Shown here piece after piece: positions 9,723-18,606 of a stretch of DNA of 64,000 nt. Below the pieces are notes generated by a model. It was given only the letters and a program-made list of their open reading frames with translations, had not been told where the DNA came from and did no database searches. The number at the start of each line of letters is the position of its first letter. The first letter of the stretch is position 1. The stretch covers positions 61,883 through 125,882 of the forward strand of contig SZOX01000009.1 in NCBI GenBank assembly GCA_030263385.1, given 5' to 3'. The stretch comes from Zeimonas sp003577305 (lineage in GTDB: Bacteria; Pseudomonadota; Gammaproteobacteria; Burkholderiales; Burkholderiaceae_E). The translations under genes were made by a program, and so were the position numbers.

Positions 9723-9739
9723 CAATCGGCAATAGATTG
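9723..9739. promoter_or_regulatory. Candidate operator between tupB and its regulator
   Basis: An inverted repeat CAATC-N7-GATTG lies in the 68-base divergent gap between tupB and the ModE/LysR-like regulator gene, next to the -35 area of tupB and directly upstream of the regulator ribosome binding site. Its position fits autoregulation and oxyanion-dependent control of tup. It is not the classic E. coli ModE box. Confidence 0.4.
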
Positions 9740-9755
9740 CATATACGGAGGGCAA

Positions 9756-10772
9756 ATGCTGAAGGTCTCGCACGGCGTCGAACTGCAGGTGGGCGACGAA
9801 TCGGTCGACGTCTCGGGTCTCGCACGGCTGCTGCGCCAACTGCAGTCGAACCCGCGGGTCGGCGCGGCCGCCGCTGCGCTCGGCGTCTCCTACCGCAGCG
9901 CCTGGGGCAAGCTGGTGCACGCCGAACGGCTGCTCGGGGTGCCGCTGGTCGAGCGGGTCAAGGGTCACGGCAGCCGCCTCACGACGGCCGGCGCGGCGCT
10001 GGCGGCCGCCGGCGAACGCTTCGAGCGCGAGGCGGCGCGGCGGCTCGCCGATCCGGCGCGCGTCATCGGCGCGGCGCTCGAGTCGCTGCACCGGGGGGCG
10101 GTGCAAGCGCAGCTCAGGCTGGCCGCGAGCCACGACCTGCTGCTGCAGGAGGCGCTCTCGGCCGACGAGGCCAGCGGCATCGGCATGCGCTTCGTCGGTT
10201 CCGAGCACGCACTGGCTGCGCTGGCGCGCGGCGAGGCCGATCTGGCCGGGTTTCACCTGCCCGAGCCGTTGCCGCCGCGGCGGCTGCGCCCGGCGCCGTT
10301 TCACGATGCGCAGCTCTTCGTCGAACCGGTGATGCGGCGCGAGCAGGGCCTCATCGTCGCGCGCGGCAACCCGCTCAGGGTGCGCGACGTGGCCGACCTC
10401 GCGCGCACCGGGCTGCGCTTCGTGAACCGACAGCGCGGCGCGGGCACGCGCGCGTGGTTCGACCGGCTGATCGCCGAACGCGGCCTGGGCCCGCGGCAGA
10501 TCCGCGGCTACGAGCGCGAGGAGTTCACGCACTTCGCAGTGGCGGCGGCGGTGGCCGCCGGCGCGGCCGATGCGGGTTTCGGCCTGCGCGCGGCCGCCGC
10601 GCAGCTCGATCTCTCGTTCGTGCCGGTGGGCACCGAGCTCTACTATCTCTGCGGTGCGCGTACGCTCGCCGCCGTGCCCGCGGTGCAGGCGCTGTTGCGC
10701 GCGCTGCGCGCGCGCGCCCGCGACGTGCCGGGCTACGAGCCGGTCAGTCCGCGCGCGAAGCGCCGGCCCTGA
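9756..10772 (+). CDS. ModE/LysR-like regulator with periplasmic-binding-like sensor domain
   Basis: Predicted DNA-binding regulator of 338 residues. The N-terminus has a LysR/ModE-type winged helix (AAAAALGVSYRSAWGKLVHAE..., about residues 37-57), and residues ~125-330 form a periplasmic-binding-protein-like domain (FVGSEHALAALARGEADLAG, FVNRQRGAGTRAWFDRL) as in regulators paired with molybdate or tungstate transporters. It is divergent from tupBCA, with a dyad in between, so the likely job is oxyanion-dependent control of that operon. GGAG precedes the ATG. Its 3' end overlaps the convergent response regulator gene by 29 bases. Confidence 0.88.
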   Translation: MLKVSHGVELQVGDESVDVSGLARLLRQLQSNPRVGAAAAALGVSYRSAWGKLVHAERLLGVPLVERVKGHGSRLTTAGAALAAAGERFEREAARRLADPARVIGAALESLHRGAVQAQLRLAASHDLLLQEALSADEASGIGMRFVGSEHALAALARGEADLAGFHLPEPLPPRRLRPAPFHDAQLFVEPVMRREQGLIVARGNPLRVRDVADLARTGLRFVNRQRGAGTRAWFDRLIAERGLGPRQIRGYEREEFTHFAVAAAVAAGAADAGFGLRAAAAQLDLSFVPVGTELYYLCGARTLAAVPAVQALLRALRARARDVPGYEPVSPRAKRRP

Positions 10773-11415
10773 GCGCAATGCGCATCAGGTCGGCCATGGT
10801 GCGCGCGCCGAGCTTGTCCATGATGTTGGCGCGGTGCGCCTCGACCGTCTTGATGCTGATGCCGAGGTCGTCGGCAATCTGCTTGTTCAGGCGGCCGGCG
10901 ACGATCAGGTCGAGCACCTGGCGCTCGCGTCCGGTGAGCCGCTCGATGCGCTCGCTGGCGTCGCGGTCGTCGCGCAGCTCGCGCTGCGCGGCCGCCGCGC
11001 GGGCGAGGCACTCGTTGACCAGCTCGCGCAGCTGGGCGTCGCTGAACGGCTTTTCGAGGAAGTCGTGCGCGCCTTTCTTCATGCGCGACACCGCCATCGG
11101 CACGTCGCCGTGGCCGGTGATGAAGATCAGCGGCAGCGTCGAGCCGCGGCGCACCAGTTCCTCGTGCAGTTCCAGCCCCGACATGCCGGGCATGCGCACG
11201 TCGAGCAGCAGGCAGGCGATCGGCTCGGGGTCGGGCAGGCAGGCCAGGAACTCCTCGGCGCTGGCGAAGCTGCTCACCCGGAAGCCGTTGGCTTCGAGCA
11301 GCCAGCGCATCGAGTCGCGCACGGCTTCGTCGTCGTCGACGACGTAGACCAGGCCGGTGTTGCCGGCCGGCGGGGTGTCGGGATGCCCGGGTTCGGGCGA
11401 ACGGCTCGTGCTCAT
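10744..11415 (-). CDS. FixJ/LuxR-type response regulator
   Basis: DNA-binding response regulator of 223 residues. The receiver domain has the acidic pair in YVVDDDEAV, phospho-acceptor D72 in LLLDVRMPG, the T in FITGHG and the K in EKPF. The output domain is a LuxR-type helix-turn-helix (LTGRERQVLDLIVAGRLNKQ to SIKTVEAHR). It starts 23 bases after the stop of the sensor kinase gene, so the two form one leftward operon and a cognate pair. The kinase lies head-to-head with aceE, making control of pyruvate dehydrogenase or of a related carbon signal a reasonable guess, but the targets are unknown. Confidence 0.92.
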   Translation of the reverse strand: MSTSRSPEPGHPDTPPAGNTGLVYVVDDDEAVRDSMRWLLEANGFRVSSFASAEEFLACLPDPEPIACLLLDVRMPGMSGLELHEELVRRGSTLPLIFITGHGDVPMAVSRMKKGAHDFLEKPFSDAQLRELVNECLARAAAAQRELRDDRDASERIERLTGRERQVLDLIVAGRLNKQIADDLGISIKTVEAHRANIMDKLGARTMADLMRIALRAGASRAD

Positions 11416-11438
11416 GGGATGCAGGATGACACAGGTGT

Positions 11439-14249
11439 TCAGGCGGTGTCGGCGGTGTCGACAGTGTCGGCGACGGTGGTCACGCGGGCGGCCAACGGCA
11501 GCGTGAAGCGGAAGCTGCAGCCGCCGCCAGCGGGACTCTCGGCCCACAGGCGGCCCTTGTGCGACTCGACGATCGAGCGACAGATGTTCAGTCCGATGCC
11601 CATGCCTTCGGCCTTGGTGGTGAAGAAAGGCTCGAACAGCCGTTCGCGTGCGTCGGGCGACAGCCCGTTGCCGTGGTCGGTGACGCTGAACCCGGCGTGC
11701 CCGTCGGCCAGTTCGATCGCGAGCGTGACCACGCGCGGGCGCCCGGCAGGCGCCTCGCGCATCGCCTCGATGCCGTTCTTCAGCAGGTTCAGCAGCACCT
11801 GCTCGATGAGGATCGGATCGGCACAGAGCGGCGGCAGCTGCGCGGGCATCCGCGTGATCACCTGGATGCCGAGGCGGCGCGCGTCGATCTCTGCCAGACC
11901 GACCGCGTCGGCGACGATCGCGGCGATTTCGCAGCGCCGCCGCTCGGGTTCGCTGCGCTTCACGAAGTTGCGGATGCGCCGGATCACCTCGCCGGCACGC
12001 GCGGCCTGCGCCGCGGTCTTGGCCAGCGGCGCGAGCATCTCGTCGGGCGGTATCGGCTCGCCGGCGGCCGCGCGTGCGCGGATGCGCGCCGACAGGCCCA
12101 TGCAGTAGTTGGCGATCGCGGTCAGCGGCTGGTTCAGCTCGTGCGCGAGCGAAGAAGCCATCTCGCCCATCGTCACCAGTCGCGATGTGCGCTGCAGCTT
12201 GCGGTCCTGCTCGCGCTCCTGCTCCTCGATGTCGCGGCGGCGCGTGACGTCGGTGGCCACCAGCATCTCGACCGCGCTGCCGTCGACCCAGCGGATCTGG
12301 CGGCTGCGCACCTCGAACCAGCGCCCGAGCGTGGCGTCGAAGATCTCGCTCGGCCCGTCGGCGAGCTCGGCGTCGCGTGCGGCGAGCAGCGATTCGTGCC
12401 GGCGGCTGTCGGCGCCGAAGAGCCGCCGGTACATCTGGTTGGCGAACAGCAGCTCGGCCTGATCGGAGCTGCCGTCGAGCGGGCGCGCCACCACCGACAC
12501 CGCGGCGTCGAGCTCGTCGAGCACCGTGGTGAAGCGCTCGTGCGCTGCGGCCAACTGCTCGCGGATGCGCTTGGGCTCGGTGACGTCGGTCATCGAGGTC
12601 ATCCAGCCGGTCTGGTGGCCCTGGCGGTCGATCAGCGGAGAAACGTACATCCGTGCGTCGAACAGCGAGCCGTCCTTGCGCCGCACCTTCACCTCGAAGC
12701 CGCTGGCGGGCATTTCGCCGCGCAGCACGCGCGCCAGGATCTCGCGATTCGCCTCGGTGCTGCCCGGCGGCCAGTAGGGGTAGGGCGGCAGCGAGCCGAC
12801 CAGTTCGTGCGCCTCGAAACCGACCATCCGGCAGAACGCGCGGTTCACGTAACTGATGCGTCCGTTCATGTCGAAAGCGCGCATGCCGGTGAGCATCGAG
12901 TCTTCCATTGCCTGGCGGAAAGCGGTTTCGGCCGCCAGCGCCTGTTCGGCATTGCGCCGTTCGGTGACGTCGCGCGCCACCGCGTAGAGCAGCGGGCGCG
13001 GCGCGTCGGCATCGGCGTCGCGGCGCAACGACCAGTGCAGCCAGCGCCAGGCGGGCGGGGTGCCCGTGTCGTCAGGCAGGGTGTCGTCGCCGGCGATCGG
13101 CAGCGCCGCGCGCGACGGGTCGCGCGCCCGAAAGCGCGCCTCGAAGCTCGCCGAGGAAGCCCCGGGCTCGGCGATCTGCGCGAGCGCGGTCGCCACCTGG
13201 ACGCGGTCGTCCGGGTGCACCCAGCGTTCGATGCGCCGGCGCCGCTCGCCCGTGCCCAGCACGGTCTCGAACGCCGGATTGCCGCGCACCAGCGCGCCGT
13301 CGAGCTCGAACACGCACAGCGGATCGGGCGAGAGCGTGAACAGGCGGTCGCGCTCGTACTCGGCGAACAGGCGCCGGCGCGCGTGACGCCAGAGCATCAC
13401 CAGCGTGGCGAGGATCGCCAGCGACAGGCCGATGACCGCGACCACGAGCGAGCGGTCGATCAGGTGCGGCTGCATGTCGTAGGCGAAGGCGCGCAGGCGC
13501 ACGCCGTGGCCGGGGGGATCGAGCGGCAGCTCGTAGCTCAGGTGCGCGAGGTCGATCTCGAACAGCGACGAGCTGACCAGGTTGTTGCCGTCGCGATCGA
13601 CGATCGACAGCTGGTAGCGGTCACGGATCGTCTGCAGCAGCGAGCCGCCGAGCATGCGGTTCAGCGAGTAGCCGACGATGGCCGCTCCGGTGAAGCCGGA
13701 GTCGTCGTAAACCGGTGCGTGAAGCTCGATCAGCACGTCGCTGGCCGGGCTGGAGAACGGGCGGGTGAAAACCGGGCGCTGGCGCTGGCGGATCTCGGCG
13801 AGCGCCTCGGCTCCGGCCGGGTCGGCGATCGCGGCGCCGCGCATGCGTGCCGCGATCGGCACCACTCCGCGCGCGTGTCCCGACCAGGTCACGCGTCCGT
13901 TGGCGTCGACCAGCACCAGGTAGACCGCCGATGCGCGGCGGGCGAGGAAGTCTTCGATCGCCTTGGAGGCCGCGGCCGGGCTGCGGCGCGCCCGGGTGAT
14001 CCATTCCTCGGCCACCAGGCCGACCTCGTCCTGGTCGTCGCGCAGTTCGCGGCGCAGCGCGGTCTGCGCGCTGGCCACGTCGCGGTACAGCGCCTGCTTC
14101 TGCTGGTCGATCTCGACGGTGCGCAGGTACCAGAAGAACGCGGCCATCAGCAGCGCGAACAGGCCGATGCCGAACGCGTGCGTGAGCGACAGCCAGCGGA
14201 TGGCGCGCATCTCGGCACGGCGGGTCGAGGGGTCGTTCGGCGTTTTCAT
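11439..14249 (-). CDS. PAS-domain sensor histidine kinase
   Basis: Membrane sensor kinase of 936 residues. Two transmembrane helices (about 23-43 and 265-286) enclose a periplasmic sensor; the cytoplasmic part holds three PAS-like domains (starting near 300, 443 and 570), the phosphorylation helix with H in SLAHELNQPLTAIANYCMGL (about 695), and an ATPase domain with N box LLKNGIEAM, DHGNGLS and GMGIGLNICRSIV. This is the DctB/FixL architecture, in which periplasmic ligand binding drives autophosphorylation. The ATG at 14249 is the first with coding-like sequence after it. It is transcribed with the FixJ-type regulator downstream and divergently from aceE. The ligand is unknown; a small carboxylate would fit the family. 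Confidence 0.92.
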   Translation of the reverse strand: MKTPNDPSTRRAEMRAIRWLSLTHAFGIGLFALLMAAFFWYLRTVEIDQQKQALYRDVASAQTALRRELRDDQDEVGLVAEEWITRARRSPAAASKAIEDFLARRASAVYLVLVDANGRVTWSGHARGVVPIAARMRGAAIADPAGAEALAEIRQRQRPVFTRPFSSPASDVLIELHAPVYDDSGFTGAAIVGYSLNRMLGGSLLQTIRDRYQLSIVDRDGNNLVSSSLFEIDLAHLSYELPLDPPGHGVRLRAFAYDMQPHLIDRSLVVAVIGLSLAILATLVMLWRHARRRLFAEYERDRLFTLSPDPLCVFELDGALVRGNPAFETVLGTGERRRRIERWVHPDDRVQVATALAQIAEPGASSASFEARFRARDPSRAALPIAGDDTLPDDTGTPPAWRWLHWSLRRDADADAPRPLLYAVARDVTERRNAEQALAAETAFRQAMEDSMLTGMRAFDMNGRISYVNRAFCRMVGFEAHELVGSLPPYPYWPPGSTEANREILARVLRGEMPASGFEVKVRRKDGSLFDARMYVSPLIDRQGHQTGWMTSMTDVTEPKRIREQLAAAHERFTTVLDELDAAVSVVARPLDGSSDQAELLFANQMYRRLFGADSRRHESLLAARDAELADGPSEIFDATLGRWFEVRSRQIRWVDGSAVEMLVATDVTRRRDIEEQEREQDRKLQRTSRLVTMGEMASSLAHELNQPLTAIANYCMGLSARIRARAAAGEPIPPDEMLAPLAKTAAQAARAGEVIRRIRNFVKRSEPERRRCEIAAIVADAVGLAEIDARRLGIQVITRMPAQLPPLCADPILIEQVLLNLLKNGIEAMREAPAGRPRVVTLAIELADGHAGFSVTDHGNGLSPDARERLFEPFFTTKAEGMGIGLNICRSIVESHKGRLWAESPAGGGCSFRFTLPLAARVTTVADTVDTADTA

Positions 14250-14337
14250 GGTGCGATCAGGCAGTGTACCGAGTGCGGCCGGAATCTCTGCCGCCGTTCG
14301 GCACGGATCGCCCTTCCGGAGCATGGAGTAAATACCA

Positions 14338-14363
14338 CGATATGAGAATAGATTCCTCGATAT
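14338..14363. promoter_or_regulatory. Direct repeats and short dyad between the kinase gene and aceE
   Basis: CGATAT occurs at 14338-14343 and again at 14358-14363, exactly 20 bases (two helical turns) apart. Between them lies GAAT-AG-ATTC (14346-14355), a short dyad. The strip is A+T-rich in an otherwise GC-rich region and lies just upstream of the aceE promoter. A tandem binding site for a dimeric regulator is plausible. Confidence 0.4.
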
Positions 14364-14374
14364 AAAAATTTTCC

Positions 14375-14403
14375 TTGTCATTTGCAGGTGGCCTTCCTAG
14401 AAT
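14375..14403 (+). promoter_or_regulatory. Sigma70-type promoter of aceE
   Basis: TTGTCA (14375-14380) and TAGAAT (14398-14403) are spaced by exactly 17 bases, a near-consensus housekeeping promoter. Transcription would begin near 14410, giving a leader of about 30 bases that carries AAAGAGGAG before the aceE ATG at 14441. Confidence 0.7.
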
Positions 14404-14440
14404 CGACCGGGACGATCCAACGAAGGAAAGAGGAGTTCGC

Positions 14441-17152
14441 ATGTCAGCGCTTCCGACGCGGCCACTGGCCGCCAACGATCCTCAGGACACCGATTCGATC
14501 GAGACGAAGGAGTGGCTCGATGCGCTGGAGGCGGTCATCGATCGCGAGGGCCCGGAGCGCGCGCACTTCCTGCTCGAGCGGATGATCGACAAGGCGCGCC
14601 GCTCGGGCGCGTACATCCCGTTCTCGGCGAACACCGCGTACGTCAATACGATTCCCGCGCACCTGGAAGCACGCTCGCCGGGCAACGCCGCCTACGAGGA
14701 GCGCATCCGCTCGTTCATTCGCTGGAACGCGATGGCGATGGTGGTGCGCGCCAACCGGCACAATCCGCCCGACGGCGGCGACCTCGGCGGCCACCTGGCC
14801 TCCTTCGCGTCGCTGGCGACGATGATCGGCGCGGGCATGAACCACTTCTGGCGGGCGCCGCACGAGGGGCACGGCGGCGACCTCGTCTATTTCCAGGGAC
14901 ATTCGGCGCCGGGTTTCTACGGCCGTGCGTTCCTCGAGGGGCGGCTCACCGAAGAGCAGCTCGACCACTTCCGGCAGGAGGTGGGCGGCAAGGGATTGTC
15001 GTCGTATCCGCACCCGAACCTGATGCCCGAGTTCTGGCAGTTCGCGACGGTGTCGATGGGCCTGGGTCCGCTGATGTCGATCTACCAGGCGCGTTTCCTG
15101 AAGTACCTGCACGCGCGCGGCATCGCCGACACCAGCAACCGCAAGGTCTGGGTGTTCTGCGGCGACGGGGAGATGGACGAGCCCGAATCGCTGGGCGCGA
15201 TCAGCCTCGCTGCGCGCGAGAAGCTCGACAACCTGATCTTCGTCGTCAACTGCAACCTGCAGCGCCTCGACGGTCCGGTGCGCGGCAACGGCAAGATCAT
15301 CCAGGAACTCGAGGCCGAGTTCCGCGGCGCGGGCTGGAACGTGATCAAGCTGATCTGGGGCTCGTACTGGGATCCGCTGCTCGCGCGCGACAAGGACGGC
15401 ATCCTGCAGCGGGTGATGGAGGAAACGGTCGACGGTGAATACCAGGCCTACAAGGCCAACGACGGCGCGTTCGTGCGCAAGCACTTCTTCGGGAAGCACC
15501 CGAAGCTGCTCGAGATGGTCTCGCGCATGACCGACGAGGACATCTGGCGCCTGAACCGCGGCGGCCACGACCCGCACAAGGTCTACGCGGCGTTTCACGC
15601 CGCCTGGCATCACCGCGGGCAGCCGACGGTGATTCTCGCCAAGACGGTCAAGGGTTACGGCCTGGGCCACGTCGGCGAAGCGAAGAACCCGACGCACCAG
15701 TTGAAGAAGCTCGATACCGATTCGATTCGCGCTTTCCGCGACCGCTTCAGCATCCCGATTCCGGACGAGCGGCTCGAGGAGATCCCGTTCTACATGCCCG
15801 ATCCGGAAAGCCCGGAGATGAAGTACATGATGGAGCGGCGCCGCGAGCTGGGCGGCTCGCTGCCGCAGCGGCGGCGCCGCGCGAGCGAGACGCTGGCGGT
15901 GCCCGGGCTCGAGATGTTCAAGGCGGTGCTCGAGCCCACGGCCGAGGGGCGCGAGATCTCGACGACGCAGGCCTATGTGCGCGTGCTTACTGCGCTCACC
16001 CGCGACAAGACGCTCGGGCCGCGCGTGGTGCCGATCATTCCCGACGAAGCGCGCACTTTCGGTCTGGAAGGCATGTTCCGCCAGCTCGGCATCTACGCGC
16101 CCGAAGGGCAGAAGTACACGCCGGTCGACAAGGATCAGGTGATGTACTACCGCGAGGATGCGGCCGGGCAGATCCTGCAGGAGGGCATCAACGAGGCCGG
16201 AGCGTTCTGCTCGTGGCTCGCGGCAGCCACGTCGTATTCGACGAACGACCGCATCATGATTCCCTTCTACACCTATTACTCGATGTTCGGCTTCCAGCGC
16301 TTCGGCGACTTCTCGTGGGCCGCCGGCGACATGCAGGCGCGCGGCTTCCTGCTCGGGGGCACTGCCGGGCGCACCACGCTGAATGGCGAAGGACTGCAGC
16401 ACCAGGACGGCCACAGTCACGTGCTGGCTTCCGCGATCCCGAACTGCGTTGCCTACGACCCGACCTTCGCGCACGAGCTGGCGGTCATCGTCCACCACGG
16501 CCTGAAGCGCATGGTGCAGGAGCAGGAGAACGTCTTCTACTACATCACCCTGATGAACGAGAACTACGCGCATCCGGGGCTGCGCAAGGGCGACGAGGAG
16601 GGCATCGTGCGCGGCGGCTATCTGCTGCGGCCCGGCGCGAGGAAGGTCGAGCACCGGGTGCAGCTGCTCGGCTCGGGCACGATCCTGCGCGAGGTGCTCG
16701 CCGCGGCGGAGATGCTCGAGCAGGACTGGGGCGTGGCCGGCGACGTCTGGAGCATCACCAGCTTCACCGAACTGCGCCGCGACGGGCTCGACTGCGAGCG
16801 CTGGAACCTGCTGCACCCGACCGACAAGCCGAGGCAGCCGTACGTCACGAAGCTGTTCGAGAAGACGCAGGGGCCGGTGGTCGCGTCCACCGACTACATG
16901 AAGATCTTCGCCGACCAGATCCGCCCGTTCCTGCCGCACGGCCGCCGCTATCACGTGCTCGGCACCGACGGTTTCGGACGCTCCGACTTCCGCTACCGGC
17001 TGCGCGAGCACTTCGAGGTCGATCGCCGCTTCGTGACGATCGCGGCGCTCGGGTCGCTGGCCGCGGATGGCGCCATCGCGGCGAAGAAAGTCGCCGAGGC
17101 GATCCGCAAGTACGGGATCGATCCGGCCAAGGCCAACCCGCACCACGCCTGA
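14441..17152 (+). CDS. aceE: Pyruvate dehydrogenase E1 component (homodimeric)
   Basis: Thiamine-diphosphate-dependent pyruvate decarboxylase, 903 residues, the usual size of the homodimeric AceE. It oxidatively decarboxylates pyruvate and acetylates the lipoyl arm of AceF. The thiamine diphosphate motif starts GDGEMDEPESLGA (about residue 241) and ends VVNCN. Other family segments include MVVRANRHNPPDGGDLGGH and QHQDGHSHVLASAIPNC. Start ATG 14441 has AAAGAGGAG upstream and a good promoter. It is followed after 27 bases by aceF and then lpdA, one operon for the whole complex. Confidence 0.98.
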   Translation: MSALPTRPLAANDPQDTDSIETKEWLDALEAVIDREGPERAHFLLERMIDKARRSGAYIPFSANTAYVNTIPAHLEARSPGNAAYEERIRSFIRWNAMAMVVRANRHNPPDGGDLGGHLASFASLATMIGAGMNHFWRAPHEGHGGDLVYFQGHSAPGFYGRAFLEGRLTEEQLDHFRQEVGGKGLSSYPHPNLMPEFWQFATVSMGLGPLMSIYQARFLKYLHARGIADTSNRKVWVFCGDGEMDEPESLGAISLAAREKLDNLIFVVNCNLQRLDGPVRGNGKIIQELEAEFRGAGWNVIKLIWGSYWDPLLARDKDGILQRVMEETVDGEYQAYKANDGAFVRKHFFGKHPKLLEMVSRMTDEDIWRLNRGGHDPHKVYAAFHAAWHHRGQPTVILAKTVKGYGLGHVGEAKNPTHQLKKLDTDSIRAFRDRFSIPIPDERLEEIPFYMPDPESPEMKYMMERRRELGGSLPQRRRRASETLAVPGLEMFKAVLEPTAEGREISTTQAYVRVLTALTRDKTLGPRVVPIIPDEARTFGLEGMFRQLGIYAPEGQKYTPVDKDQVMYYREDAAGQILQEGINEAGAFCSWLAAATSYSTNDRIMIPFYTYYSMFGFQRFGDFSWAAGDMQARGFLLGGTAGRTTLNGEGLQHQDGHSHVLASAIPNCVAYDPTFAHELAVIVHHGLKRMVQEQENVFYYITLMNENYAHPGLRKGDEEGIVRGGYLLRPGARKVEHRVQLLGSGTILREVLAAAEMLEQDWGVAGDVWSITSFTELRRDGLDCERWNLLHPTDKPRQPYVTKLFEKTQGPVVASTDYMKIFADQIRPFLPHGRRYHVLGTDGFGRSDFRYRLREHFEVDRRFVTIAALGSLAADGAIAAKKVAEAIRKYGIDPAKANPHHA

Positions 17153-17179
17153 GCGGCTCCTTCACGAGGCAACGTCGAC

Positions 17180-18568
17180 ATGGCAACGATCGAAGTGAAG
17201 GTGCCCGACATCGGTGATTTCAAGGATGTCGAGGTGATCGAGGTACTGGTGCAGCCGGGCGACCGGGTGGCGGTGGAGCAGTCGCTGATCACGGTGGAGT
17301 CGGACAAGGCGTCGATGGAGATCCCGTCGTCGGCGGCCGGCGTGGTGAAGTCGCTGAAGGTGGCGATCGGCGACAAGGTGTCCAAGGGTTCGACGGTGCT
17401 CGAGCTCGAGCCCGACGCGGCGCAGGCCGAAGCGGCGGCAGCGCCCGCGATCGAGGCATCGGCCGGGCCCGCGGCACCCGCCGAGCCTGCGGGAGCGCAG
17501 GCCGAGCCTGCGGCAGAGCAGGCCGCGCCTGCGCCTGCTGACGTCGCGCCTGCCGATGCGGCCGCAGCGCCCCCCGCGCCGCCGGCTCCGGCGCGGCATG
17601 CGCCGCCGGCGGTCGTGTTGATGGGCAACGGCGCCGACGCAATGGTGGTCAAGCCGCACGCGTCGCCGTCGGTGCGACGCTTCGCACGCGAACTGGGCGT
17701 CGACCTGTCGCTGGTGCGCGGCTCGGGTCCGAAGCAGCGCATCCTGCAGGACGACGTGCGTGAATGGGTCAAGGCAGTCGTCGCGAAGGCGGGTGCGCCC
17801 GATGCGGGCGCCGCGCCCGGCGCGGGCGGCGCTGCGCTCGGGCTGATTCCGTGGCCGCAGGTCGATTTCGCGAGCTTCGGGCCGATCGAGGCGAAGCCGC
17901 TCGCACGCATCCGGCGGATCTCGGCGGCCAACCTGCACCGCAACTGGGTGATGATCCCGCACGTCACCAATCACGAAGAGGCCGACATCACCGAGCTCGA
18001 GGCCTTGCGGCTGCAGCTCAATCGCGAGAACGAGAAGCAGGGCATCAAGGTCACGATGCTGGCCTTCCTGATGAAGGCCTGCGTGGCGGCGCTGCAGAAA
18101 TTCCCCGAGTTCAATGCGTCGCTGGACGGCGAGTCGCTGGTGCTCAAGCGCTACTGGCACATCGGCTTCGCGGCCGACACGCCCAACGGGCTGATGGTGC
18201 CGGTGATTCGCGACGCCGATCGCAAGGGCGTGCTGGAGCTGGCCCGCGAGAGCGCGGCGCTCGCCGCGAAGGCGCGCGAGGGCAAGCTCGCGCCCTCGGA
18301 GATGCAGGGCGGCACCTTCACCATCACCAGCCTGGGCGGCATCGGCGGCACCTCGTTCACGCCGATCATCAACGCGCCGGAAGTCGCGATTCTCGGGGTG
18401 AGCCGCTCGGCGATGCGGCCGGCCTGGGACGGCAGCGCCTTCAGGCCGCGGCTGATGCTGCCGCTGTCGCTGTCGTACGATCATCGCGTGATCGACGGTG
18501 CTGCCGCGGCGCGCTTCAACGTGTACCTTTCGCAGCTGCTCGCCGATTTCCGGCGCGCCCTGCTGTAG
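17180..18568 (+). CDS. aceF: Dihydrolipoyllysine acetyltransferase, E2 of pyruvate dehydrogenase
   Basis: Core of the pyruvate dehydrogenase complex, 462 residues, transferring the acetyl group to CoA. There is a single lipoyl domain (residues 1-75, lipoylated K43 in VESDKASME), an Ala/Pro-rich swinging linker (about 80-150), a subunit-binding domain (SPSVRRFARELGVDLSLVRG, about 160-195) and the catalytic domain with YDHRVIDG (about 432-439). E. coli has three lipoyl domains; one is normal in many relatives. The first codons share a 28-base identical run with the start of lpdA (17186-17213 against 18616-18643). Confidence 0.97.
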   Translation: MATIEVKVPDIGDFKDVEVIEVLVQPGDRVAVEQSLITVESDKASMEIPSSAAGVVKSLKVAIGDKVSKGSTVLELEPDAAQAEAAAAPAIEASAGPAAPAEPAGAQAEPAAEQAAPAPADVAPADAAAAPPAPPAPARHAPPAVVLMGNGADAMVVKPHASPSVRRFARELGVDLSLVRGSGPKQRILQDDVREWVKAVVAKAGAPDAGAAPGAGGAALGLIPWPQVDFASFGPIEAKPLARIRRISAANLHRNWVMIPHVTNHEEADITELEALRLQLNRENEKQGIKVTMLAFLMKACVAALQKFPEFNASLDGESLVLKRYWHIGFAADTPNGLMVPVIRDADRKGVLELARESAALAAKAREGKLAPSEMQGGTFTITSLGGIGGTSFTPIINAPEVAILGVSRSAMRPAWDGSAFRPRLMLPLSLSYDHRVIDGAAAARFNVYLSQLLADFRRALL

Positions 18569-18606
18569 TCCCGCTACCCTGGAACCCTCATCGCCGCGAG
18601 TCGACC

